Of a DNA stretch of 64,000 nucleotides, positions 31,934 through 40,541 are shown piece after piece (position 1 is the first letter of the stretch; each line of letters opens with the position of its first letter). A model generated the notes under the pieces. That model was not told the DNA's origin. It searched no databases and saw nothing but the letters and a program-made list of their open reading frames with translations. The stretch is from CAZDBS01 sp964503775 (GTDB lineage Bacteria; Patescibacteriota; Saccharimonadia; Saccharimonadales; CAZDBS01): contig CAZDBS010000002.1 of the NCBI GenBank assembly GCA_964503775.1, positions 22,849 through 86,848 on the forward strand. Reading direction: 5' to 3'. Made by a program: the position numbers and the translations under genes.

Positions 31934-33746
31934 TCATACTTGGTATTGGCGTCATCGCAAGCGCATAGGATTAGTTGTGCTCTATATATTCGTGCTTACC
32001 GCAGCAAGCTATATTTTCTATCGTCGCTTTCCCAATAACTACCATGAACCAAACTTCTATGCAGAAGACGGGTCGGTGTTTGCTCGTTCACTATTTCAAA
32101 AAGGGTTCTTATCCTCTTTGACGACAACTTTCAACGGTTATTATTTGTGGGGCCTTTATTGTCTTGAACAAGTAGCCATTATCATCAATAAAGTGTTTTA
32201 TGAGGGGGAGTTCGTCAATCTCGCAAAGTCATTAGCTATCACCTCGTATTTGGCTTTGGGGTTTCTCGCAACATTGCCACTGCTGCTATTTCGGAAATAC
32301 TTTCGACCACCATTTATCATCCTATTCATACTTCTAGGCCTAGCCGTCCCTATGGTCGGCTGGGATTATGCCATCATCGGAACAATCGGTAATCTCAAAT
32401 TCGCTTTTGTTCATCTTGCTTTTTTACTGTTGGTCTACCGACACTTAATGCCTAAAGATAGCCGATCAGTTTTGCTAGTCGATCTCGGATTACTCATATG
32501 TGCATATACGAACATAACCGTCTACACCATGATCCCATTTGCCTTACTCCGCTATTTACCTTTACTTAAAGATCGCAGGAGCATAGTTCAAGAACTTCAA
32601 GGGGATTTCACTTTCCGTAGCCTCATAGTTCTAGGTGTAGCGTTATTGCCACAGCTCTACGTCGTAAAACGCGACGGCGTACCGGTCATATCGGGTTATC
32701 TCGACAGCGCATACCAGCCCGACAGAACTACCGAGATTTTCGTCGGCCGAACATACCTGTATACGGTGTTATTTCCGATCTACAAATCACTGAACGATAT
32801 GTGGGTATGGCTCATCTTTGGACTTATCACTCTCTTGACATGGTTTTACACTGGTAAGCATCGTAAATTTGCTCTGTTCGGTCTTTTCAGTGCTCTTATG
32901 GCGACGTTACTATTTGTGGTGAAGCGTACAGGCGTGAGTGAATTTTTCATCGGGTATGAAAATGGCGGCCCTGACCAGTTTTTCTACCCACAAAACCTGA
33001 TATTTGGTTTCATTCTTGCCCTTCTTATCACTTCATTGGTCAGCCGAATACCACGAAAACCTATTCGCTTGTTGAGTTATCTGGCTATTACTATATACGT
33101 GTTGTTCGGAATGTTACCTAACGCAAGTACCTACGGCAAAAACAATTTCATGGCAGATGGATCTGGGAATATCTATGCCAATAGCAAGAAGGCTTGTGCA
33201 AGCAATGACCAGTCTTTGTCAATTGTTATTTATCCAACCAAAGATCTGCAATATAAGTCAATTGATAGACAGGTGTTGTGCTCTGAAGATGCACTACTAT
33301 ATCAGCCAGAGTTTCAAAAACTTGGACTAGCACCTTATGACAATTCGATTGTTTCTGATCTCGGTACTAAGACATCATTCACCCAAACGTTTGTAGCACG
33401 AGGACGTGACCTGGACGGTCTTCGAGTATACTTCTCGACTTTTCTCAAGAAGGTAACATCAGCCTATGATCTTGTTCTATATACCGATAATTGTCGAGAC
33501 AAAATCCTGAACACCCCTATCAATACCAATAAGATCAAGGATAATTCCTATCAACTGATACAGTTTCCAGTGCAACATGACTCAGAAAACAAAACCTATT
33601 GCTTCACTATTACAGCGACCGACCAGACACCACAGCCTTTGGCGTTACAACTCAGTGCATCAGGCCTCTACCCAGAAGGACAAACCATAATTAACCAAGA
33701 GCCGTCCGAACGAGACGTCGTCTTTGAGTTGCATTACAAAAACTAG
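31836..33746 (+). CDS. Polytopic membrane protein, possible GT-C type glycosyltransferase
   Basis: This protein of up to 636 residues has about 10-11 hydrophobic helices and a soluble C-terminal domain (~480-636) with beta-rich wording (LDGLRVYFSTFLKKVTSAYDLVLY). The acidic residues early in the first external loop (NFYAEDGSVF) are where GT-C enzymes carry catalytic Asp/Glu. The ATG at 31836 gives a 98-bp overlap with the previous gene. A GTG at 31977 with AGGA 6 nt upstream is an alternative that would shorten the first helix. It probably transfers sugars from a lipid donor on the outer face (inference). Confidence 0.72.
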   Translation: MREKRSKPLSSTSLLPSVHRKSSKPTRQVKQLDHTWYWRHRKRIGLVVLYIFVLTAASYIFYRRFPNNYHEPNFYAEDGSVFARSLFQKGFLSSLTTTFNGYYLWGLYCLEQVAIIINKVFYEGEFVNLAKSLAITSYLALGFLATLPLLLFRKYFRPPFIILFILLGLAVPMVGWDYAIIGTIGNLKFAFVHLAFLLLVYRHLMPKDSRSVLLVDLGLLICAYTNITVYTMIPFALLRYLPLLKDRRSIVQELQGDFTFRSLIVLGVALLPQLYVVKRDGVPVISGYLDSAYQPDRTTEIFVGRTYLYTVLFPIYKSLNDMWVWLIFGLITLLTWFYTGKHRKFALFGLFSALMATLLFVVKRTGVSEFFIGYENGGPDQFFYPQNLIFGFILALLITSLVSRIPRKPIRLLSYLAITIYVLFGMLPNASTYGKNNFMADGSGNIYANSKKACASNDQSLSIVIYPTKDLQYKSIDRQVLCSEDALLYQPEFQKLGLAPYDNSIVSDLGTKTSFTQTFVARGRDLDGLRVYFSTFLKKVTSAYDLVLYTDNCRDKILNTPINTNKIKDNSYQLIQFPVQHDSENKTYCFTITATDQTPQPLALQLSASGLYPEGQTIINQEPSERDVVFELHYKN

Positions 33747-33747
33747 T

Positions 33748-34302
33748 ATGGCTGCATCTTTCATATTTGATCTAGATGGAACATTGTTTGACTCAACAGA
33801 GGCTAATATAAAGGCTTACCGACAGGCGTTCAAAGACGTTGGACTGACCTTTAACGCCCGAGCCTACCGAAAATTTTTTGGACTCAGGTTTCCGGAAATG
33901 ATGGATCAACTAGCTCCGAATACAAACGAAACAACACGAGAAACGATAAAAAAACAAAAAGCCATACACTATAAGACGAACCTTAAGCACATCAACCCGA
34001 ATCATGGGCTTCTGATGTTTCTCAAGCACATCTCCCCGACACACCTCACTGCTTTGGTTACAACAGCCAGTAAGCACAATGTCGAGAACCTACTGGAGTT
34101 CTTCGATATTGAGAAAGACTTGTTTAACACCATAGTTACTGGCGAACATGTTAAGAATGGTAAACCAGATCCAGAGTGTTATACAATAGCTATCAAGTCA
34201 TTGGGTGTTAAGGCAAGTGACTGCTGTGTCTTTGAGGACAGCGACGTGGGCATAGAAGCAGCCCGACGCGCTGGCACCAACGTAATAAGGGTAGTTATGT
34301 GA
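33748..34302 (+). CDS. HAD-superfamily hydrolase (phosphoglycolate phosphatase-like)
   Basis: The protein has 184 residues from ATG 33748, one base after the preceding stop. All four HAD motifs are visible: FDLDGTLFDS (motif I nucleophile and acid Asp), TTAS (II), the K in GKPDPECY (III), and FEDSDVGIEAARRAG (IV). A helical cap follows motif I. It dephosphorylates a small phosphate ester, possibly a sugar phosphate of this pathway. Its stop overlaps the next start (GTGA). Confidence 0.9.
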   Translation: MAASFIFDLDGTLFDSTEANIKAYRQAFKDVGLTFNARAYRKFFGLRFPEMMDQLAPNTNETTRETIKKQKAIHYKTNLKHINPNHGLLMFLKHISPTHLTALVTTASKHNVENLLEFFDIEKDLFNTIVTGEHVKNGKPDPECYTIAIKSLGVKASDCCVFEDSDVGIEAARRAGTNVIRVVM

Positions 34303-36419
34303 AACAACGGCAGTTTTTTATCCTGCTTTTCGTGGGGGGAGCTGGGATAAGTGTTTTTTACTTTTTTGATTTCCTAAAACAACATCCCACTCTCGAGGGT
34401 GCGTTACATGGAAGTTCTTTGTTATTTATTGGTTTGGCGATCGTGCTACAACTCTGCGCTCATTTGGTGAGGGCTGATAAATCTAGGTTTCTATTAAATA
34501 AAATCCGTCCCGCCAAAGCCTCTGTACTGTTTCGTGGTTTGTCGGTCGGATTTTTATTCAACACACTTTTACCGTTACGCATTGGTGAGTTTATTAGAGC
34601 AATATACATTGGCGAGGCTCTGTCTATCAGCAAGACTACAGTCTTTGTTTCGATCATTATCGAGCGTATTGTTGATGGTTTTATCTTAGGATTCTTGCTA
34701 TTGATAGCTGGCTTCATTGTTGAAAATCAATACCACCTGGCCTTCGTTATAACCTGGCAAATTGGGTGGACACTCATCTTAGTTTCAGCAATGTTGTCAG
34801 TCGTCATTAACACGCTACGAAACGAGCATCGCTGGCTACTTAAAACGGTTCACGGAGCAACTAGCGTCTTCAATCCTAAAATTTCCGACCGCCTCCGTTT
34901 TATGTCATGGTCCGCGATTTATGGCACCAAGCTTATGTTGAGCGATAGGCGCTCTTTACTTCGATACATTCGCGCATCGATTGTTATGTGGATTCTATAC
35001 ATAAGCTCGACGGTTTTTGCTGTCTTGGCTTTTTTCGAGAGTCTGTCACCAGCAAAGACATGGTACGCGGTTCAGTCAATCTACGCTGCCGTTGGCACCC
35101 CGCTCGGTCCTGGTTATCCGGGTACATTACATATCGTACTCCTGAAGCTCTTCTCAAGAGTTGAGCTACTGGCCACCAGCGGTTTTTCGCTCATGGTGTG
35201 GTCTGTTATGGTAGTACCGATCTCCATAATCGCTCTTCTGGTCCTCATTCGCCAGCGATTTGACGAAGAACGAGACATTCCAGCACAGGAAATGCTTATT
35301 CATAAGTTATACCGCGAAAAAGACATCAGCAGGGAGCTGAGTCATTTCCTTGATGCCTATCTAAAGGGTGAGAGAATTAACCAAATTCTGACTCAGGCAG
35401 AGCTCGACGGAAAATTTCGGCTCATTAAATCATTCAAAGGTGGCTCCAACGCACATACCATGTTGGCCTGGCAGCACGAACAACTGTACGTGAAGAAGCT
35501 TACGCTCATTCAGTACGCCGACAAGCTAGAGGAGCAAGCTAAGTGGCTACTAGAGCGTGAGCATCTCGAACACATCCCCAAAGTTGTCCGACAGGACAAA
35601 ACCGCTCACTACTATTCGTTCGATATCGAGTATAAAGAAGCATATTATCCATTTTTCGATTTTATCCACTCCAATACGACAACAATGAGTTCTCGAGTAC
35701 TAAATAAGATCTTGCGCTTCATGAATACACACATTTACCGTGAAAAACCCGTATCCAACAAAGTAGCTCGTAAGAATTTAAATGATTACATCGCCAACAA
35801 AGTCATTGGCAAAGTAAACGACGCGGCTGCTATGTCACCGGATCTTAGCACCCTCATGGCTCACCCAACTCTCACTGTCAACGGCATGAAATATGACAAC
35901 ATCTTGCAAGTTGTGGAGAAAATTAAAAATCACAAAGCTGCGATGAATGATCTGATCTCATATCGTGAAAGCCCGATACATGGAGATTTAACGATCGATA
36001 ATCTCATCGTTTCATCCGAAGCCGATTACTTGGTGATTGATCCCAATAATGAGAACCAAGTGTCGTCTCGAATCGTGGATTTTGCCAAGATGTACCAGTC
36101 ACTACATTCCGGCTACGAGTTTTTGATACAACTAGAAAAATGTGAAGTCAAAGAAAACCAGATTAATTTTGAAGATGCAATGTCTCACAAATATGCAGAG
36201 ATTTTTCAGGCTTTTGATCAAAATCTTCGCCGCGAGCTTTCGGAGGCTGAATATAGATCAATTCTGTTTCACGAAGCCGTTCATTACTGTAGAATGCTTA
36301 CGTATCGTATAAACATTAACCCCGCAACTGTAGCTGTGTTCTATGGAACTGCCGTACGTTTGTTTAACGAGTTCCTGGCACAGTACACCAACACACTCAA
36401 TGCTTCCAAAAATTCGTAA
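34299..36419 (+). CDS. Fusion of LPG-synthase/flippase-like membrane domain and APH-type kinase domain
   Basis: The protein has 706 residues with a GTG start. Residues 1-330 hold about eight helices of the lysylphosphatidylglycerol-synthase TM type (UPF0104), with GFLFNTLLPLRIGEFIRA and GTPLGPGYPGTLHIVLLKLF as in that family. Residues ~345-700 resemble an aminoglycoside-phosphotransferase/kinase fold: a Lys strand (QLYVKKLTLIQ), catalytic loop IHGDLTIDNLIV near residue 559 and metal-binding VIDPNN near 582. Such membrane domains act on lipid-linked substrates, and fused kinases may phosphorylate a lipid or polyprenol. The architecture is unusual. It overlaps the neighbours on both sides and is in the polysaccharide operon. 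Confidence 0.85.
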   Translation: MKQRQFFILLFVGGAGISVFYFFDFLKQHPTLEGALHGSSLLFIGLAIVLQLCAHLVRADKSRFLLNKIRPAKASVLFRGLSVGFLFNTLLPLRIGEFIRAIYIGEALSISKTTVFVSIIIERIVDGFILGFLLLIAGFIVENQYHLAFVITWQIGWTLILVSAMLSVVINTLRNEHRWLLKTVHGATSVFNPKISDRLRFMSWSAIYGTKLMLSDRRSLLRYIRASIVMWILYISSTVFAVLAFFESLSPAKTWYAVQSIYAAVGTPLGPGYPGTLHIVLLKLFSRVELLATSGFSLMVWSVMVVPISIIALLVLIRQRFDEERDIPAQEMLIHKLYREKDISRELSHFLDAYLKGERINQILTQAELDGKFRLIKSFKGGSNAHTMLAWQHEQLYVKKLTLIQYADKLEEQAKWLLEREHLEHIPKVVRQDKTAHYYSFDIEYKEAYYPFFDFIHSNTTTMSSRVLNKILRFMNTHIYREKPVSNKVARKNLNDYIANKVIGKVNDAAAMSPDLSTLMAHPTLTVNGMKYDNILQVVEKIKNHKAAMNDLISYRESPIHGDLTIDNLIVSSEADYLVIDPNNENQVSSRIVDFAKMYQSLHSGYEFLIQLEKCEVKENQINFEDAMSHKYAEIFQAFDQNLRRELSEAEYRSILFHEAVHYCRMLTYRININPATVAVFYGTAVRLFNEFLAQYTNTLNASKNS

Positions 36420-36849
36420 CTTTACTTCTCATCTCTACAAACAGCACTATATTCGCTACCTTTTGGTTGGTGGAACTACTTTTATACTCGACTACTGCCT
36501 TCTGCTAATCTTACACGGAGAGAAGGGGATGCGATTATCAATCGCTACAACCATATCCTACTGGATCGCTGTGTTGTATAACTTCTCACTAAATCGATGG
36601 TGGACATTTAGCGCGAATGAAAATAGAAATCTTCATAAACACCTGTTTGCTTATGGCATACTTCTGGCTAGCAACTATGTCTTCACGGTTGTTTTCCTAG
36701 AACTTACCGCCAACTCTATCGGCTACGCTATCGCCAAGCCAGTATCAATACCAATACAAATGATCTGGAATTATTATGTCTATAAGAATCTAATATTCAA
36801 AAAAGTCAAAGCGGATGACAATCAAAACGACAGACAAATAGCACCCTGA
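36400..36849 (+). CDS. GtrA-family membrane protein
   Basis: The protein has 149 residues from ATG 36400 and overlaps the previous gene by 20 bp. Four helices are visible, with family wording YLLVGGTTFILDYCLLLILH, TTISYWIAVLYNFSLNRWWTF, LLASNYVFTVVFLEL and AKPVSIPIQMIWNYYVYKNLIF. GtrA proteins are thought to flip or deliver polyprenyl-linked sugars for surface glycan decoration. The partner GT2 candidate is the DPM1-like enzyme encoded convergently at 36904. Confidence 0.9.
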   Translation: MLPKIRNFTSHLYKQHYIRYLLVGGTTFILDYCLLLILHGEKGMRLSIATTISYWIAVLYNFSLNRWWTFSANENRNLHKHLFAYGILLASNYVFTVVFLELTANSIGYAIAKPVSIPIQMIWNYYVYKNLIFKKVKADDNQNDRQIAP

Positions 36850-36903
36850 TCTCACGCCAACACAATCACATTATGAACATTGGTTAGTGATTCTATGCAA
36901 GGG

Positions 36904-37602
36904 CTAGCCGAAAAAGGCATATAAGTACCACCGAAGGTAGGAAGGCAACCAGCTCCATAACTTAAACTTTGTTTCTCCTTCAGTCCTGTCTCTCCAGACG
37001 CTAGGTATTTCAACAATCTTTCTGTGCAGCCTGAAGGCCTTTACTGTAATCTCCATGGCCACCTCAAAACCGCCCTTGCTCTCGATGGTTATGGAGTTTA
37101 GTAGATCTTTATCGTATAACTTGAAATTATTTGTTACGTCATGCGTAGGAAAGCGCCTGACTATAGATAGCGATACACCCGCAATCATCGATAGGTGTCG
37201 CTTCAGCCAAGGTCCGCCAATTTGTTTTCCACCTTTCATATAACGACTTCCACAAACAATATCTGCTCCCTTGATATATTCAGCATACATATTGTCTACA
37301 ATCCGCAGATCGTCAGATAGGTCTGCCATCACAACAAGTATGGGACCGCTCTTTACATAATCAAATCCACTGAGAAGTGCATTTAAAGCCCCTCGGCCTT
37401 TTTGATTTTTGTGAAGTATGACCTTTTTACCAAGATTCTGGTACCTCTTAACAATCGGTACAGTATTATCCTCGTCAAAGTCATACACGACAACAATCCG
37501 ATGAGGTACGGTTATATATTCGTCAATCTCCTTATAGAGCCGCGGAAAATTCTCGGCTTCATTGTATACTGGCACGATTATCGAGAGTGGCGCTTTTCTC
37601 AT
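36904..37602 (-). CDS. Family 2 glycosyltransferase, dolichyl-phosphate mannosyltransferase-like
   Basis: The protein has 232 residues. Its motifs are LSIIVPVYNEAENFPRL, IVVVYDFDEDNT, ALLSGFDYV, VVMADLSDDL (DxD equivalent), CGSRYMKGGKQIGGPWLKR and PSVWRDRTEGETKFK. These are all as in DPM1/polyprenyl-phosphate sugar synthases without the C-terminal TM domain. It likely loads a sugar onto polyprenyl phosphate for use by GtrA/GT-C partners. The start overlaps the upstream methyltransferase stop (ATGA). It is last in the minus-strand run. Confidence 0.9.
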   Translation of the reverse strand: MRKAPLSIIVPVYNEAENFPRLYKEIDEYITVPHRIVVVYDFDEDNTVPIVKRYQNLGKKVILHKNQKGRGALNALLSGFDYVKSGPILVVMADLSDDLRIVDNMYAEYIKGADIVCGSRYMKGGKQIGGPWLKRHLSMIAGVSLSIVRRFPTHDVTNNFKLYDKDLLNSITIESKGGFEVAMEITVKAFRLHRKIVEIPSVWRDRTEGETKFKLWSWLPSYLRWYLYAFFG

Positions 37603-38237
37603 TTTACAAACAACATAAATGTTTGTTTACCAATGATTCTCCAGAGCACAGGGATAGATAGGTATAGTTTTACTAGAAAACCATTAATTGGAAGTTTGCT
37701 TTGAGATGTATATGGTAGGAATCGCAGTATGCGCTTCTTGAGAACAAATCCCTTGATTGAGAAGATTTCTTCCAGTGCCCTGTCGTCAACTGGTGTTATA
37801 TGATCAAAAAACATCCAGTAGTCCCTGGCGGCTAGCCTAATATTTGGCTGCAAAACCAAGACAGCACCACCAGGTCGAAGAATGCGTCGAAATTCTTCGA
37901 CAGTCTTCTGGATGTCCTCTCGACTGATGTGCTCGAAGAAATTACTAACGAATATCTTATCTACGGATTCGGCTTCCAGTGGTATTTCAGTTGAACTGGC
38001 CTGAATAAACTTGATTGTTTTGTCTAGGTGTAGTTTTGAATCAGGGTTGATATCCAGAGCGATTTTTTCTTTGCACTGCACTGTATTTATAAACTCCCCG
38101 TAACCGCAAGGTACGTCAAGCACAGTATCGTCTGGCTCGATGTAGTCCTGAAAAAATCTCTTAGTGAGGGTTTCCCATAGCACTCTGCGTCCCTCCACGT
38201 CACTAAAACGCTTCTTGTAAATTTGGTCAACCTGCAT
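37599..38237 (-). CDS. Class I SAM-dependent methyltransferase
   Basis: The protein has 212 residues. Motif I is VLDVPCGYGEFI, followed by IALDINP, the FIQASSTEIPLEAESVDKIFVSNFFEHI motif, and RRILRPGGAVLVLQPN. This is the Methyltransf_11 type. The C-terminus is hydrophobic (LVKLYLSIPVLWRIIGK) and may touch the membrane, suiting a lipid-linked glycan substrate. It sits between an epimerase (1 bp away) and a GT2 (4-bp overlap). Confidence 0.9.
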   Translation of the reverse strand: MQVDQIYKKRFSDVEGRRVLWETLTKRFFQDYIEPDDTVLDVPCGYGEFINTVQCKEKIALDINPDSKLHLDKTIKFIQASSTEIPLEAESVDKIFVSNFFEHISREDIQKTVEEFRRILRPGGAVLVLQPNIRLAARDYWMFFDHITPVDDRALEEIFSIKGFVLKKRILRFLPYTSQSKLPINGFLVKLYLSIPVLWRIIGKQTFMLFVK

Positions 38238-38238
38238 C

Positions 38239-39258
38239 TTAGATATTCCCGTTCTTTACTTGCTCGTCAATCCAGGGAATAAGTTCATCCAACATAGTAT
38301 CTAAACTTGTTTCAGCTACGAAACCAAGCATTTCCTTTGCTTTATGAGTATCCGGTATCCGCTTCTGAACATCATACTCAAAAGGCTTGTCTGAAACAAA
38401 AGCAAAAGGTTTGCTGGTATTTATCTTGTTCCAGATCATTTCAGCTAGCTCTAGTACTGTCGTGGATGTGTCTGTAGAAATGTTAAAATCTTGGTTGCTC
38501 GCTTTTTCGCTTTCTATACACAACCGAATACCCTTGGCCAAATCGCCACCATAGGTGTAATGTCTTACTTGGTTACCATCTCCAAGTATATGAAGTGGAT
38601 CCTGGCCTTTTAGTATCTTCTGGATAAGATCTGGTACAACATGACTCATAGCCAGCTTTACATTTCCAGAATATATCTCCTTGTCTGACAGCGCTCTTTT
38701 CTCCCCTACTCCTACACAGTTAAATGGACGCGCTATGGTGTATGGAAGTTTGTATTGCTCCCATGCCCCTCGTGCAAAGTATTCTGTAGAAAGTTTTTGG
38801 AATCCATACGTTGAAAGTGGTGGTGGAGACGTAAGCTCAGTTCCTTCGGGCGTAGGATAAGTAGTAGTTGATTCGTAGACCATGGAAGACGATAAGACGA
38901 CAATCTTTTTGAGCTTTTTTTCCTTAAATGCCCAGATTGCAGCATCAAAAGTTGATGCTGTTATTCGTTCGTTCTCGGCAATAAGGTCATATGCAAACTC
39001 ATGGAAGTACGATATGCCTCCAATCATAGCCGCCGCAGCTACGACGACATCACAATCCGCTATCAGTTTCTTCATGAGTTCGGTGTCTTTTGCATCTCCC
39101 TCAACGAAGGTGTACTTGGGATGATTCTGATAACTCTTCTCGAGCGGACCATACTTTGAATAGTTGTCGATTCCGACTACTTCATGCCCGGCGTTCAGAA
39201 GCTCTTCTACAGTATATCCTGCGATGAAACCCGCTGATCCAGTGAACATAATTTTCAT
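38239..39258 (-). CDS. NAD-dependent nucleotide-sugar epimerase/dehydratase (extended SDR)
   Basis: The protein has 339 residues. The dinucleotide fold is MFTGSAGFIAGYTVEELL (GxxGxxG). SSSMVYES carries the catalytic Ser/Thr region, and the YxxxK pair is YGFQK. The substrate domain RPFNCVGVG...RHYTYGGDLAKGI fits UDP/GDP-sugar epimerases. With the adjacent UDP-sugar dehydrogenase (1-bp overlap, TAATG), it could form a uronic-acid epimerase pair. The exact sugar is not predictable. Confidence 0.9.
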   Translation of the reverse strand: MKIMFTGSAGFIAGYTVEELLNAGHEVVGIDNYSKYGPLEKSYQNHPKYTFVEGDAKDTELMKKLIADCDVVVAAAAMIGGISYFHEFAYDLIAENERITASTFDAAIWAFKEKKLKKIVVLSSSMVYESTTTYPTPEGTELTSPPPLSTYGFQKLSTEYFARGAWEQYKLPYTIARPFNCVGVGEKRALSDKEIYSGNVKLAMSHVVPDLIQKILKGQDPLHILGDGNQVRHYTYGGDLAKGIRLCIESEKASNQDFNISTDTSTTVLELAEMIWNKINTSKPFAFVSDKPFEYDVQKRIPDTHKAKEMLGFVAETSLDTMLDELIPWIDEQVKNGNI

Positions 39259-40457
39259 TAAATCAACCCCCCTTTGCCATAATAGTTCCAGACATCAACC
39301 ACCGTCTTCTTTCCCCATTTTAGGCTTTTGTAATCACTATGAGGGGCGGCAATGATGACTATGTCGGCATTGTCCTTGATATTTTCAAGAGTTGTGAACC
39401 GGGGATCTTCTATATAAACATCGTGACACAAGACATTCTCGGCTTCGATTTCAAGTTTTTTCATGAGCTTATACGACAGACTTTCTCTAGGATCATCGTT
39501 GTCTCCCTTGAAGGCCATTCCTAACACCGCCACTGTTTTAGTACTGAGGTCTTGTTTGAGTTTGAGTGATTCGACGATGTAGTCGGGTAGACCCTCGTTG
39601 ATTAGCATCGCTGCATGCCCGAGGAAAAAGTTATGACTACCAAACGAGGATAGCTGCATCGTATCTTTAAACAGGCAAGGGCCAGCGGCTAGTCCGGCTT
39701 TGGCAAAAGATTTCAACCGCGGATAATCCTCTGTCATGGCACCATAGATTTTGTAAAAGTCTAGACCGTGATCATTTGCAATCATGTAAAACTGGTTTGA
39801 GATAGCAAAATTAATATACCTCCATGTGTTAGTGAATAACTTCGCAAGCTCCGCTTCCATGGGCTGTGTTTCGATTATTTTTGTAGCCAAAGTCTTAAAC
39901 AAGGCACCAGCTTTCTTGCTTGCCTCAGGCGTACAACCGGCCACGATCTGAGGCAGTTCATACAATTCTGTGAGGGCATGTCCCTCGGCTATACGTTCGG
40001 GACAGAAAGCGACTAGGGTTTTTTTGCCACGTTTCTGAAGATACCCGTGCACTTTATTTGTCACTCCGGGATAGAGCGTGCTTCTCATGACGAGTAACTG
40101 GTCGTCCCTTAAGCTATTCTCGATCTCTTTAACCGCCCTTAACACGTCACCCATTCTGGGGTTTAAATGCTCGTCCACCGGAGTACCTATGACCATTACT
40201 ACAACTGAAGCTTGCTCAATAACCGATGTGTCGTTGGAGGCACTGAGCCTTCCTGAACTTACGACTTTTTTTAGAAGCTTGTCTGCCCCATTCTCCAAAA
40301 ACGGCATCTCTGCTTTGTTAACTTTCCTTATACTTTCCTGATTGATGTCGTACAGAGAGACTTTTTTACCTTGATCGGCGAACGCCATCCCGAGCGGAAG
40401 ACCAACGTGTCCACAACCTCCGACAATACAAACATCATACGAAGACTTAGCTGTCAT
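39258..40457 (-). CDS. UDP-glucose/UDP-ManNAc dehydrogenase-family enzyme
   Basis: This 399-residue NAD-dependent oxidase makes a UDP-uronic acid from a UDP-sugar by two oxidation steps. Motifs are GGCGHVGLPLGMAFADQG, VIGTPVDEHLNP, MRSTLYPGVT, ELAKLFTNTWRYINFAISNQ, the catalytic Cys in AGPCLFKD, and FKGDNDDPRESLSYKL. The order matches WecC/WbpA-type enzymes. It gives acidic sugars for the surface polymer. It is followed directly by the epimerase. Confidence 0.93.
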   Translation of the reverse strand: MTAKSSYDVCIVGGCGHVGLPLGMAFADQGKKVSLYDINQESIRKVNKAEMPFLENGADKLLKKVVSSGRLSASNDTSVIEQASVVVMVIGTPVDEHLNPRMGDVLRAVKEIENSLRDDQLLVMRSTLYPGVTNKVHGYLQKRGKKTLVAFCPERIAEGHALTELYELPQIVAGCTPEASKKAGALFKTLATKIIETQPMEAELAKLFTNTWRYINFAISNQFYMIANDHGLDFYKIYGAMTEDYPRLKSFAKAGLAAGPCLFKDTMQLSSFGSHNFFLGHAAMLINEGLPDYIVESLKLKQDLSTKTVAVLGMAFKGDNDDPRESLSYKLMKKLEIEAENVLCHDVYIEDPRFTTLENIKDNADIVIIAAPHSDYKSLKWGKKTVVDVWNYYGKGGLI

Positions 40458-40541
40458 ACGGTTCTGCCCTCATTCATTAATGCAATCACTCTATTCTGAC
40501 ATATGTAACCCTACCCAGACAAGGGTAACATCGGTTGGATT

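Noticed and set aside
31836..31976. Frameshift joining the nucleotidyltransferase and the membrane protein
   Set aside because: The nucleotidyltransferase has a normal length and stop. The overlap is better explained by an uncertain start of the second gene (31836 or 31977).
36863..36894. Terminator between the convergent GtrA and GT2 genes (AATCAC...GTGATT)
   Set aside because: Only a 6-bp stem with a long loop and no T-tract.
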